Assembly: GCA_012064415.1 (NCBI GenBank)
Contig: SSNU01000091.1
Span: 114,803 to 136,041, forward strand
DNA: 21,239 nt
Direction: 5' to 3'
Source: Gyrodactylus bullatarudis
Taxonomy: Eukaryota > Platyhelminthes > Monogenea > Gyrodactylidea > Gyrodactylidae
The position numbers were made by a program, and so were the translations under genes. Position 1 is the stretch's first letter; the number at the start of each line of letters is the position of its first letter. Of the stretch, positions 1 through 10,599 are shown one piece after another. A model generated the notes under the pieces. The model made no database searches. It was given only the letters and a program-made list of their open reading frames with translations, and was not told where the DNA came from.

Positions 1-600
1 CTGTTTAGGTGCTCATTGATTCTATATTTCAATTTTCTTTGAGTTCTTCCAACATATTTGGCTCCACATGATGCTTCAAAACTGTAAATAAGGTTGGATT
101 GTTCAGTTTTTTCTAGTTTGTCTTTAAGGTGAAATTTGAATAACCTTGTAGTTTTAAATACAACCTTCAATTGTATGTCATCATAATGTTCATTGATTAA
201 GTTACTCAATTTTCTTGCTAGGTCTTGACTGAACCCATCTCCTTTGAAGTTAAATCGTGTGACTATTCGGATAGTTCCTTCGTTTTGTTCTTCTGGTTCC
301 TCTCTGTTGATTGCTTCGTCTTCTAAAGCCTTTTGCACATATTTTCGGATGAAATTTTCTGGATATCCGTTGCCTTTCAATCTCTTTTGGATTTCATTTA
401 TCTCATTTAGAACTTCTCCTTCACTTACTATTCTTTTTGTTCTTTTCACTAAACCCATGATTAGTCCTGATTTGTAACTTTTAGGACTGAAGCTTAAGTA
501 GTTTAGATATTTCCCTGTATCCGAATTTTTTCTGTGGATGTTTCTTGTTAGATTTATTTCTTGGTTTCTTGTCAATTTGATATCTAAGAAGCTGAAGGGA
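1..600 (-). mobile_element. Penelope-like retroelement fragment (RT thumb to GIY-YIG endonuclease)
   Basis: On the minus strand one frame stays open from about position 599 to the window edge, about 199 codons. In order it reads a PFSFLDIKLTRN block, like the conserved 'PFLDV' step near the end of the Penelope reverse transcriptase, then a GKYLNYLSFSPKSYKSG block, a KRLKGNGYPENFI block, a charged linker, and finally SCGAKYVGRTQRKL followed by RINEHLN. The last part is the core of a GIY-YIG endonuclease (tyrosine, glycine, arginine and EH positions all present). This domain order is the hallmark of Penelope-like elements. A TGA lies in frame just upstream of the first block, so the 5' part of the RT is missing. 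The element continues beyond position 1. It lies antisense to, and 97 bp upstream of, an exon of the plus-strand gene. An intact frame suggests fairly recent insertion. Confidence 0.85.
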
Positions 601-696
601 AAGGGGGATCAGCTTCATAAATCTCATTAAAATTCTAGCAGCATATCAAAAATAGGACTATGACAGCCCTAATGATTACCTTTCTATCCCGTTTAG

Positions 697-3600
697 GTTC
701 ACTTGGATAGAGTTATTATGAGAAATGGCATTGGAGAGATCCAACAAAATATATCCTTTAAAACAATCATAAACTTGAATTATAACGGAAAATTGAAACA
801 AATAAATGTCTGGAAGATATCTCAATCAATGGAGGATAATAGTGGAGAGCTTTCGAGAATATACTCAAAACGAGTAAGTTTATCAAGATTAATTATAGTT
901 TGACTATAACGTTGTTAACTTACTATTTTGTCTTTTGGCTTGTATTGGTCTATCAGTAGAACAAAGATTATATTATTACTCGATTCTAGACTCATGGGGG
1001 AGGTTTGAGAATAAGTAAATAATTAAGTGATAAATGTTTTATTTCGCCGGATCTCATCAGACTTAATCCCGGACTACATTTATATAGAGTTACATTGGAT
1101 GATTTTTCTGCCCTTTCATTGGTTAAAAGGGGGAGAGGGACGAGTTGAAAATTCTGTATCCAGGCCGCTTTACATCCGTTTCTTGTCCAGGCTTTGGCCC
1201 TCTTTACACTTTAGGAATCATTCCATTAGTAACTGCCCACTATGCCTTTTCCGTTTGCGTCTAATTGCTTGGTTCATTTTCTTCAATTCAATTGCAGTAG
1301 TTGTAAGTTGGCTTGATACTGAATTGTTTTTCACCTCAGACATTTGCAACCTAATACAATTTTGGTTACTTTTTTACATTTTTTTGAAATGCAAAAGTTT
1401 TTAAATTCATTTTTCTGAACACACAGATTTGGTTTAAAGGGATTGATGAAGAACTTCTCCTCTGCCCAAAAATCTATGCTGTCCTGCATTTTTATATATT
1501 GAAATATTGGAAATTGAAGCATCGTGGTTTTCTTATTTGATCTATCTACTCACCGCTGTATCGTTCTTTAGGGGATCATTTGATCTGGTTGATAACTTTC
1601 TGATTGTACGTCCTATATAAGAAGCTCCGCAGTCACATTGGAATTTGTAAATTAAAGGAGTCTTTTCTTCAGGTTTTAGTAAATAGCTACACCATGTTCT
1701 GAAAAGTCAAAGGGACATTCGTACAACAAATCATAACTAGATCCGTTACTCTCATTTCTATCTAGTTCAAAACCATCATTTTCATCGATAAAAAATTTAA
1801 TAACATCAACAGTTCCCTCAATCGGTGCATTAGGAAATAAAAAACTGACATTTAATGAAACCAAATAATAATAATATTTTAGATATAATATTTTTCTAAT
1901 CTTTTAGATATTATTGAGACACTATTGTCATCTCTATAGGGTTCGATCAAACTTAATAGCAGTAATGAAAAAGCTAAATTTCGATTATTCATTACAAGAG
2001 CCTCAAAAACGCATAAATTGCATATTTTTTTCTCATGGTTTGAATTTGAAAACAATCAAAAATAGCAATCCAATATTTTCTAGGTATAAGGGTTAAGATT
2101 TTAGAAACGCATATTTTTGCATATAAAATTTATAAACGCATTGATATGCAGTATATATTCTTTGTTATATCAAGTAACAAAGCTTATGTATAAAGATGTG
2201 TAATACATTATGAAGTATTTGTTACGACCAATGTGTACACTTTGAACACTGCGCACAAAAATGAACAATGTGTATACTCGGTGTACACATTGTCAAAAGT
2301 TTACAAATTGTTCTCAAGGTCTAATGAGCAATGTGGAAACTTTAACTTTTTAAGAGTTAAGAAATTGTATTTTGAATAATTTTATCAGGAATCTTTACTA
2401 TTTAATATCACAAGCTGATTTTACTAGCTACAGAAGAATGACTCTTGAATCTGATTTTGAGGTGCTCCTGTTTTTTTTAGTCTTAAATGAACATGTTTTT
2501 GAACTTCAAAACTAACAAAGTAGCTTCTCAAGAACGAAAAAATGAACACATTATATTTTCATGGTTCAATAATGTGCGAGACCCCCGTTTGCATATTTGT
2601 AAAAAGTTTATTCAAGTGGATAAAACTTTGACTTACTTGAAATCGGATCTTTATTGTTATTACAAATAAAACTATTGGTATATGCAGATGTATTGGTCAA
2701 AACAATCAAAACATGTGAGGTTTCTTTCTAAATTGTCCCTTTGACCTATAAGAATGTTACCTATTCTAAGTTAACCAATGAGAATCATACTACATTGCAC
2801 AAAATCTTGAGTTATTCATTGACATTCCAATTCTAAATCTTTCATGGAGAATCAATTCAACTCTATCGTTTCAAATCTACCTAAGGCGAAAAATGTCAAA
2901 CATATTCATTGATTGTAATTTAACAGCTTGACCAATGAGATTCATTTATTGATATTTGTAGTAATTCATTCATTGTAAAGTCCCCCTTACATTGAGCTTG
3001 ACCAATCAGAATACTTTAAAGTGATTTCTTGTTCATTCATCGCGTGGGTTTCCATGACAAAGCTACAACTACAAACAAGATCAAAATTCTTAAGATCATT
3101 AAGGAGTTTCCTTTGGAATTCATGGAATCAGATATTGTAATACTTCAGTGTGTGCAGATAGAAAATTTTTCATTGATCAACAAAGGAATACAAAACGGCC
3201 TGCACGCAGGTCCGTGTTTGACCAGCAGCAAACGTTTCTTGATGATACTAAACTTTTCATCTCGAAAAAAAGGATTCTGACATACACTTTAAAGTAGCAT
3301 TGTTATTTTACTGTAAAATCATAAACGCATATTTATATGCGCATATTTCTTGAGGCTCTATTAATTACCCTTTGTACACCTGTAAAATTATTATCATCAT
3401 GTGAAACCTGTTCTTCTCTTCATCTTTAGGCAAGAGAGCTATATTTCTGTCTGACCAATTCCTTGAAGAGATTATCCCTCGGCAGTCAAAAGGGCTCTCC
3501 AAAGAGTAAGTTACTTATCTGTTTAGTTTCTCTTGAATTTAATCCTCTCTTTTTTTCCCATGATAGATAATGATGCGAGTCTTCTCACTGAGGAAAAGTT

Positions 3601-4973
3601 CCAGGTAACCCTACTCAATGACAACAAATCAAAGTTACTCAGTGTTTCCAAGGATTATGTCATCATACAAGAGGACGATAGTCAGGTTAAGATACCAATT
3701 TCAGTTATAAAACGATGTAAAAATCAAGGAGATAACAGTTTCTTTATAGAACAAGTCTGTGAGTCAAAATGTTACCCTGATTAAATCATTCTGCATTAAA
3801 ATTCTCTTGTGAAGCTAATTAACAAAATAGTTTATGCATAAGTTGATTGTAGTCGATGCGAAAAATAGCTTTCAGTCTATCCTAGTGTGGGCCGTAAATA
3901 TGATTTTCATAATTTCAATCAAGGCTGTATTCTTGAATGAATAAATCTTTTTCTTTTCAGCCGATTCAGAAAAAGCTATTGTCTGGCATTTTGAATCTGA
4001 TCGAGTGAGTTGACATCAACATCCTTTATAAAGCGTGTGCGTTAAATAACTTTTTCTGCTGATTAATTTATAAGAAAGCAAATTTCATATGCAATTTCCA
4101 ATTGCAACTTCATAATGCCTAAAAACACTTTCTAATGTGTAAAAATAAATTTCCTTCAACCTTTAGACTTTGTAAGCTCTACGGACACATTTGCATTTCC
4201 ACATTGAATCCATAGATACTGTATTATTGAAAGACTTGATTCATCTCACGGAATTCTTACTTCCCGAATCGATCACGTTTCATAGCTGTTTGGGGCACGA
4301 AACAATATACAATTTTAGATAATTATATTCGTAAGATTTTTATTAGGGACAGTTTCTCGGGAATATATTCAAAGTTTTACTCAAGTATAGTCTACGACGG
4401 TCTGAAAATTTTTCTCGTGAAGAACTAATAAATAGACTTGGGTGATTCTATGAAATTGGGAATCTATGATTTTTATAAAAATCTCGATTTTTTCATCAAG
4501 AATTCGAATATGTTGAAGATTTTTTGGAAATCTAAACATGTGGAGAAAAATTTCTGAAAAATTATTTTCATGAAAAATACGGTCATTTTTCAAATTTCGA
4601 TTTGGCGCCAAAATCCTATTTTTTAGAACTCTAAACTGGAAATCTTTATTGATTTGAAGATGGGATTGTAGTAAAGATAAGTTTTTTTAAGATCGAAATT
4701 AGACAAGAAAATTTCCGAGAGTCCGACCATCATAGGTTTATCGAAATTTCATTGATTCTCAAGTGTTGAAAATGATCAAAAGGTGATTTAGAACAGATTT
4801 ATTTTCTTGTTCAATTCTGATTCTTTAAAAACCTTTTTTGACCACACTCCCAGGTTTATGTGACATAAATTGTGTCTCTCATATTCTCGGATGAGATTAT
4901 CACAGGCTATTTTATTCCTTTCTAGACAAGTGAAATTGTCCAATCTTTTATCAGAGTATTTTCAAGTCAATGA
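697..4973 (+). CDS. 3' end of a multi-exon gene with a C-terminal PH/PTB-like domain (5' end outside window or not seen)
   Basis: Five exons splice in consistent phase: 697-873, 3430-3505, 3567-3758, 3961-4004 and 4926-4973 (stop TGA). Acceptors follow pyrimidine tracts and donors are GTAAGT or GTGAGT, giving 178 residues to the stop. The first exon gives an alternating strand pattern (ISFKTIINLNYNGKLKQINV); the next contains KRARELYFCLTNSLKRL across the junction; the third has EEKFQVTLLN, KDYVIIQEDD, KIPISVIKRC and FFIEQV; the end reads AIVWHFESDR then TSEIVQSFIRVFSSQ. Beta strands, an 'I-x-x-C' position and a closing helix look like a PH/PTB fold. My best family guess is the C terminus of MADD/Rab3-GEF, a DENN-domain exchange factor for Rab3, but that rests on memory of the pattern only. 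No start codon is assigned, because upstream exons should lie before position 697, beyond the antisense retroelement. The 2.56-kb first intron carries mobile DNA. Confidence 0.6.
874..1541. other. Intron sequence with no recognised feature
   Basis: This is the first part of the long intron of the plus-strand gene. A plus-strand open frame at 1027-1404 and a minus-strand one at 1331-1522 have no recognisable domain. A minus-strand stretch near 1240-1340 reads Lys/Arg-rich (KKMNQAIRRKRKRHSGQ) and is soon stopped. I cannot assign it. Confidence 0.5.
1542..1864 (-). mobile_element. Second, decayed Penelope-like element fragment (RT piece joined to GIY-YIG piece)
   Basis: The minus-strand frame at 1864-1676 contains LFPNAPIEGTVDVIKFFID, resembling the 'SLFTNVP.DE.. 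I' block of Penelope RT, and ends in TAA. The next minus-strand frame, starting near 1679, reads TPLIYKFQCDCGASYIGRT then IRKLSTR, which is the start of a GIY-YIG domain; it stops at 1542-1544. The two parts are in different frames and the RT catalytic middle and linker are absent, so this is an internally deleted relic. Its sequence differs clearly from the fragment at 1-600 (YIGRTIRKL against YVGRTQRKL), so it is not a simple duplicate. It lies antisense in the intron of the plus-strand gene. I am surer of the GIY-YIG part than of the RT part. Confidence 0.7.
2265..2293. repeat. Short imperfect palindrome
   Basis: The arms ACAATGTGTATAC and GTGTACACATTGT pair with one mismatch around a 3-nt centre. 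A related half (CAATGTGTACAC) occurs just upstream at 2229-2240. It lies inside the inverted-repeat-bounded segment, where it may be a subterminal transposase site, but no function is shown. Confidence 0.5.
2741..3012. repeat. Scattered TTGACCAATGAGAAT-like motif, four copies
   Basis: Related words occur at 2741-2755, 2771-2785, 2928-2942 and 2998-3012, the last two both preceded by AGC. Between them ATTCATTGA-type words recur. The spacing is irregular (30, 157 and 70 nt), so this is a decayed repeat or shared motif and not a tandem array. It contains CCAAT but sits deep in an intron. Confidence 0.4.
4440..4735 (+). repeat. Foldback repeat family, copy A (one arm plus centre)
   Basis: The stretch from GGGTGATTCTATGAAATTGG through ATCAAGAATTCGAATATG, then GGTCATTTTTCAAATTT, GCCAAAATCC and AGACAAGAAAATTT closely matches, in the same order and orientation, the element at 20378-20711. 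No second arm is recognisable to the right, so this copy is truncated or decayed. It lies in the last intron (4005-4925) of the plus-strand gene. Confidence 0.65.
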
Positions 4974-5997
4974 ACCAAGGACTCCCCTCCCCCGTTCTAA
5001 TGAGACAAATAGACCATATGCGTTATAAACAGTGATACCATTTTTTATTATTACAATTATTATTGTATTATTTAATTACATATACATATATATATTTATC
5101 AGAAAATTTGCATGATCATCAAATTTATTTACAATTACTCAAGATGGCAATGATCATTGTACAATCTCTCTAGTTGAGTTCATCCTTGTAATAGTTTACA
5201 CTCTATATTGTTATGTACTCAAAAGTCAAATGACTACTACCTGTTATATATACGTACATTATAAGCATCCATTGAATATATATGTTGCAATATAATGTTG
5301 AATCAGTATATTCATAGACAAACTATCATGAGTTTTGAAATTAGTTTATCCTTAGAATAATTGCATTCTCAAATAATTTTTCTAGTAGCTCCACATCTGA
5401 TGTTTTGTACAAATCAGAAACATTCGACCCACATGGTTATTACTTGAAGGATAAATTATTTTCATCCAAATATTATTGAAGATGTAGACTGAACGAACTC
5501 ATCTCAGAACTGCGAATTTACAAGAGTAGAAAATTACTAAAACTCTTACGTTGACCTAGACTAGGAATAAAAAGTTTTGTCGTGCAAAAATGTTTTAACT
5601 TATGATGATAAGTTATCACTGATAACAAATCTACAGTAATTTTCAGTTCAAGAGTTCAAAATCCAAAGAATTCCACAGGTTATCTTACTTTTATGACCCT
5701 GGTAAGTAGGTTTTCAAAAAAACGTACAAAATAAAAATTAGTTTTTTTGAACTAGAGTTTTTAGATGAATGCTGGAGTTATTTCATGAGATAAATAGATT
5801 CCCTATCGAATACCAAGTACTTTCTGACTCTTGAATGAACAATTAGAAATGAGTTGAGATAGAAATAACCATAAATTGATCAAACAGTAATGAATGTAGG
5901 AGAAAGGAGATGAATGTATTTTTCATATATTTTTTTTCATTTCAAATAGGGCAGAAAATAGGAAGAATTATGGAGTAGAGCGAGAGCATTAAATTAG
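4974..5997. other. Intergenic space between convergent genes
   Basis: The plus-strand PH-like gene ends at 4973 and DDX54 ends from the other side at 5998. The space is AT-rich, with a TA-rich simple stretch near 5080-5100. A piece near 5706-5732 (TAGGTTTTCAAAAAAACG) recurs with changes near 6583-6609. I see no gene. Confidence 0.6.
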
Positions 5998-8900
5998 TCA
6001 CTTCCGACGTTTCATTGCTCGTTTTTTGTTTTTAAACTTTTCAAGTCTCTTAGCCTTTTGCTCTTTCTTGATGCGTTCTTTCCTCACACGAATGACTTGC
6101 TCTGGTTTCCTCAGTTGATTGTGTGTATTCTCAATGTTGGCCTGACGGAGACCTCTTGCCTCTTCGATTCTCATCTTTTCATTCATGTTACGACGATACT
6201 TTTCCTCTGGAAATAAATATGAATGTTTAGCAATCATTATTCATTGTAATCAGTAGGGCGATCAAAAAAATAGAAATAAACAGTAGTATATCATGAAATG
6301 GAAAGAGTAGTTTAACCCTTCGTGTTCCAAATTATTGTTTTTAATCGGACAACCTAGAAAATTTGCAAGCTTACCAAAATAACTACACCGATTGCGAATC
6401 TGAATTTCTTTTTGACTTGCCGACGTATCACTTCAAAGATAATAGAGGTTAAAATTGGTACTTTTTGGCTCTAAAACCCCTTTATCTTCTAAACTATGAG
6501 AGATATCGAGAGCAGGCGATTGCATGTACGAAATCTAAAACTATTGTTTTACGACAGAGAGTTTTTTTAAGACCTCAGAAAATAGGTTTTCAAGAAAACG
6601 TTCTAAATGTTTTTTAAATATTTGACTACATTTTCAAGAAATCACCCTTCTCTGGTTGGCATCAATGAAAATCTATCAGATATGAATTGTACATAATTTT
6701 GTAGCTTAATAAATTTCTTTTCTAATGAGGGTCTAAATAAGAATTTTTCAGTTCAAATTATCGCTCAAAAAAGTCTTGTGTTCCACTGGTACATGAAGGG
6801 TTTAAGAAAATTTAAAGGGATTGTCAGTAAAAATTGTGTATTTCTGATTTGTGTTAAAAAAAATTTCATGATAGAAACGACAATTCAACTTTTATAACGC
6901 ATAATTTACAAAATTAAATTTTAAATTCTAAAAGGAATATTCTCCAACATGGTTCAAGGCTTTGATCTAGCTGCTTACATGATGACAGCTCTATATCAGG
7001 AATCAGTATTTTCAATTCATCCCTAAAAATTGTGATTGGTTGTTTGCTAGTTGAGGAATGCTATATTCTGAGACTTGATTTAAAAAAAGAGCACAAAAAG
7101 TACCGGGACCACAATTTAGTACAGATATAGCACAAGCTATCTTTAAAATGGGATCAAATGAGCAGATAATTTCCTCGGAATATCGAAACTTGGCTAGTCC
7201 TTTATCTAGAGTAAAAATAAACCAATTGATTTATCTTCAGGACTGGCATTTATGGTATAGTTTGTAGATACGTTGATTACAAATCTATAACTTTTATCAA
7301 TCGAAAAAATGGATCATTTACAATCCAAAATCGAGGAAAAATTTTAATTTTTTTCCTTTAATTTAGAAGTAGGATAGCACTTGTCGGATGAATAATAGAG
7401 CTGAAATCTTGGCTCATCTCACTAGATTTCCCATTGAAAATGAGGGGTAAACACAAATTGCAATATCTAAGACTCATATTTTACTTACTTTTACTAAAAG
7501 TGCCCAACACTTGTATGCCGGGACCCTTTTCTTTTCTCAGCTTGGAACGTTCTTCACGAATGGCCTTTTGACGATCACGCCAGTTCATCTTTTTGCGTTC
7601 TTCCATCTTTTTGGCCTTATCCTCGTCTTCTGGCATATTTTCATCCCAAAATTGTAGGACTGAACCATATTTAGGTGTGAAAATAGATGAGCCTGGAATG
7701 AAGCCGGCTTTGATCTTGGGGGCAACAAAATTTTCATTCTTTCTCATTGCAGTAAATCCACCGTCAAGGCCAGAAGAAATCGAGCTGAGGGCACCAGGGC
7801 CAGACCCAGATTGCTTTGACTTGGCTAGCCAGGTTTCATACTTTTTCGATTTGTAAGAGGCCGGTATGAGAGCACCACTTTCTGTACGAATTTTCTTTTG
7901 ATTGGCAGTCCCCTTCATTGACTCAAAGGAAACGTAGCACTTTTTCTTTCTGTCCCAGATCATCCTTTGCTTATTTTGTTTGGACGCCCTGAATTTGGAG
8001 GAAAATACATTCGGTTTAGACTACGAGCATGGAAAATATGGTGATTGAACTAACCTAGTAAGAGCTCCAGTGTCATCATTAAGAAGATCCAATTGAGCCT
8101 CCTCTATTTGGGCAATGTAGTTCTGAGAGCTGGCCTGTTTGACGCTAAGCTGTGCTTCCTTTTGTGCAGAAAAAGTTGGAATGTCAGGTACTAGTTTCAT
8201 GTTGGCCGAAGTATCCTCAATAACGATTTCATCTTCATTTTGGGGAGCTTGAAAGACATCACCTTGATTTTCCAATGATAATTTGGCCTCTTTGGAATTT
8301 TTCTCGATAATATGATCGAACCTCTTCCGTTTCTTTTGCATAAGCTGGTATACGGGGTTATTGTTGGCTTTGCCATGAAATTCGAATATTGTCTAAATAT
8401 AAAGAGGATATATATTAGGGTAGGACATGAGTTAGAACTTTTCAAGTTTATGCGTTCATTTGATACAAAATAAGAGAAGAAAAAATTCTTATTGAACCTC
8501 ATGTTTCAAGTTTTATTTAGATGAGCATAATTCCAATTAGAGGCCAAATTTTCAAATTTGCGCCATTTTTCAATGAATTTTACTACGAAAAATGATTAAA
8601 AATTTAATTACTGCACAGGCAATCTATTTAAATCAGATTTTCACGTCATATTAATATATATAATCGGAATACACCCTGAAAAAATCCGGTAAAATTGGGG
8701 AAAAGTAAAGATTTTATGAAAAATTTAAGTATATTAAATCGTCTTCAAAAATAGCATTAAGAATCTATTGAGAGCATAAAATAGAAGACAATTCAAGGAA
8801 ATAAAATATTGTCTTTCTCTAATATGTATATTCTCAAATTGATAAAGGAAATTCTAAACTAGGATGTATTGAACTCACCGGTACTCTAACATTTCGCAGA

Positions 8901-10417
8901 GTAGTGAGGACCTGATTCAAGTTAGTTTGTTGGGCCTCACCTCCTAAATGGGGCGAAAAAAATATTGGATGAGAGGGAAGAGCCAAAAAGATGTCTCGAT
9001 TCTTTTTCGATCGTTTAACAGATTCTGCTGAAGCTTTTGGTCGCATATTGAGATATTTTTTCATGGCTTTGTTTGAGGACTCTAGACGACTGGTCAGGTC
9101 GGCACATAGCTTGAGCATTCCCTCGATGAGACTATTGCCCGTACTTATCAATGATCTTGGAATAGATCCAATCACGTCGTTTTTAGCCTGAGCCGAAACA
9201 AGAGCCTCTTTAGAGGTTAGATTTTGGGAAAAGGAAAATTTTCGATTGATTAAAACTGTAACATCGAAAAGATAGGGATATTCATCAGGTGAAATAAGAC
9301 TGTAAGAGGTTCCAGATTTTCCAGCTCTAGCTACCCGACCAACACGATGAACAAACAGCTTTGATTGGGCTGGGAAATGAAAATTGATTACATTGTCGAG
9401 AGATGCAATATCGAGACCACGAGCTGCCAAATCAGTGACCAAGAGACATTTCACTGAGCCATCTTTGAAATTGTTAATTGAATACTGGCGAGAGTTTGAA
9501 TCCATTCCAGAATGAACACACGTGGCACTAATTTCTGCCTTTTCAAATAATAAATCTGCGTATTCTGCATGGTGTTTGGTGGCAAAAAAGACGGCAACCT
9601 TTTCATCTTTGGGTATGTTATGCTTTACCAAATGGATCAGAGCTCCGTACTTTTCCTCATCCAAGCAAGTTATATACACCAGCTTAAGATTAGGACTGAG
9701 CTTCATGTCTGAATCGAGACGAACGACAACTGGATTCTTGAGTTTGGCCCGCCCAAATTCCAAGAGATTCGAAGGGAGAGTAGCAGAGAAAATCATTGTC
9801 TGACGAGTGTCAGAGAGACGATTTAAAATTTCTGAAAGTTGTTCAGCAAAACCCAATTCAAAAAGTCTGTCACCCTCATCGAATACAACCATTTCTATGG
9901 TTCTCAAGTTGAAATTCATTTCCATGATAATATGCAAGAAGCGACCAGGCGTAGCCACAATAATATCAGGACAGCTATGCATAGCCTCAAACTGATCATC
10001 GAGACGATCTCCGCCAAGAACGCAAGCAGCTGTAAGGTTTGTGAAAGATCCCAATTCCTTGGTAAATTTCAGTGTCTGGATAGCTAGTTCTCTCGTACTG
10101 CTCATTATCAATGCACGAGGCCCGAGGTTTGAATGAACTTTTAGATTTTCCAGGATAGGCAAAAGAAATGCAGCGGTTTTGCCGCTTCCAGTTCGAGCCA
10201 TTGCCACCACATCTCGTCCAGAAAGACAAACTGGAATGGCCTTACGCTGAATAGGGGTAGGAGTTTTATATCCTTTCTTGAGAATTCCCTTGACAATAAA
10301 ATCACTGAATCCAAAACTTTTGAATTCTTGTTTCTTTTGGGTTTTTTTATTGACTTTAGTCACTAGAATTCGAGCTTGACTCTTGGTTATATCATCATCA
10401 ATAGCATCACAGTACAT
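5998..10417 (-). CDS. DDX54: DDX54 / Dbp10 ATP-dependent RNA helicase, four exons, 861 residues
   Basis: The exons are 10417-8879, 8392-8055, 7988-7489 and 6206-5998, all with GT-AG borders and matching phases, total 2586 nt. DDX54/Dbp10 is a nucleolar DEAD-box helicase for large ribosomal subunit assembly; in vertebrates it also acts as a nuclear-receptor corepressor. The helicase core is clear: Q motif near residues 32-60, ARTGSGKT at 74-81, TPGR at 156-159, SAT at 211-213, TDLAARGLDI at 328-337 and HRVGRVARAG at 357-366. Two motifs deviate: Ia reads STREL (107-111, usually PTREL) and II reads DEGD (180-183, usually DEAD). The DBP10-type C-terminal domain follows (LTR, then WDRKKK and KIRTESGALIPASYK), and the tail is Lys/Arg-rich, as in the family. 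Human DDX54 is a similar length (881). The ATG at 10417 is the first in frame; an upstream TTG is not needed. Intron 3 (6207-7488) hosts a MITE. Assignment is certain; activity is untested. Confidence 0.96.
6312..6805. mobile_element. TTAA-flanked MITE, piggyBac-like, in DDX54 intron 3
   Basis: The left end reads TTAA then CCCTTCGTGTTCC (from 6316). The right end is the inverted form, ending GAAGGGT before TTAA (6802-6805). The ends match as CCCTTCGTGTTCC and CCCTTCATGTACC, with one extra T at the right junction, so the flanks can also be read as TTTAA on both sides. The interior is about 486 bp with no coding capacity. TTAA flanks and termini starting CCCT are typical of piggyBac-family elements. 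The ends resemble those of the element at 19687-19902. Confidence 0.65.
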
Positions 10418-10599
10418 AATTTTTAAATTATTTACTAATGTTAACAACAATGAAAGTTCGATAATTAATTTAATTATTATTTATAAAAATTTGTCTGCGT
10501 ATTTATTTCGAATTCAAAATTATAATAACTATTAAATAAGGAAAATACTCCCCGAAAGGATTAATTTTACCCACAGTATTCTCCTATTACAGTTTTCAG
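10418..10599. promoter_or_regulatory. Shared promoter region between DDX54 and RNASEH2C
   Basis: Only 182 bp separate the two divergent start codons, so this stretch must hold the core promoters and 5' UTRs of both genes, or at least of one if RNASEH2C has an upstream exon. It is very AT-rich; a TATAAAAA word lies near 10481 on the plus strand. A splice-acceptor-like tract ends in CAG at 10592, seven bases before the RNASEH2C ATG. Confidence 0.45.

Larger units (their letters stand above)
1997..3359. mobile_element. Inverted-repeat-bounded segment, possible non-autonomous DNA transposon
   Basis: AGAGCCTCAA starts at 1997 and its exact reverse complement TTGAGGCTCT ends at 3359. Inside both ends are repeated CGCATA/GCATAT subterminal words (2009-2025, 2104-2150, 3323-3347). 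Subterminal repeats next to short TIRs are typical of hAT-type and related DNA transposons. I see no matching 8-bp target duplication and no transposase; the open frames inside (2487-2669, 3029-3280) show no known domain. The call is therefore structural only. Confidence 0.4.

Noticed and set aside
244..477. Plus-strand open frame of 77 residues
   Set aside because: It is the shadow of the Penelope-like reading frame on the minus strand.
1027..1404. Plus-strand open frame of 125 residues
   Set aside because: It starts at GTG, has a hydrophobic Phe/Leu-rich random-looking product, no splice context and no recognisable domain.
5060..5110. Possible origin or regulatory element in the TA-rich stretch
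   Set aside because: It is a simple AT-rich sequence with no defined structure.
7593..7856. Plus-strand open frame of 87 residues
   Set aside because: It lies opposite exon 3 of DDX54; the conserved coding strand is the minus strand.
8197..8502. Minus-strand open frame of 101 residues
   Set aside because: It overlaps DDX54 exon 2 in another frame and reads through the intron; the conserved frame explains the region.
9522..10087. Several open frames on both strands over the helicase core
   Set aside because: They are shadows of DDX54 exon 1.
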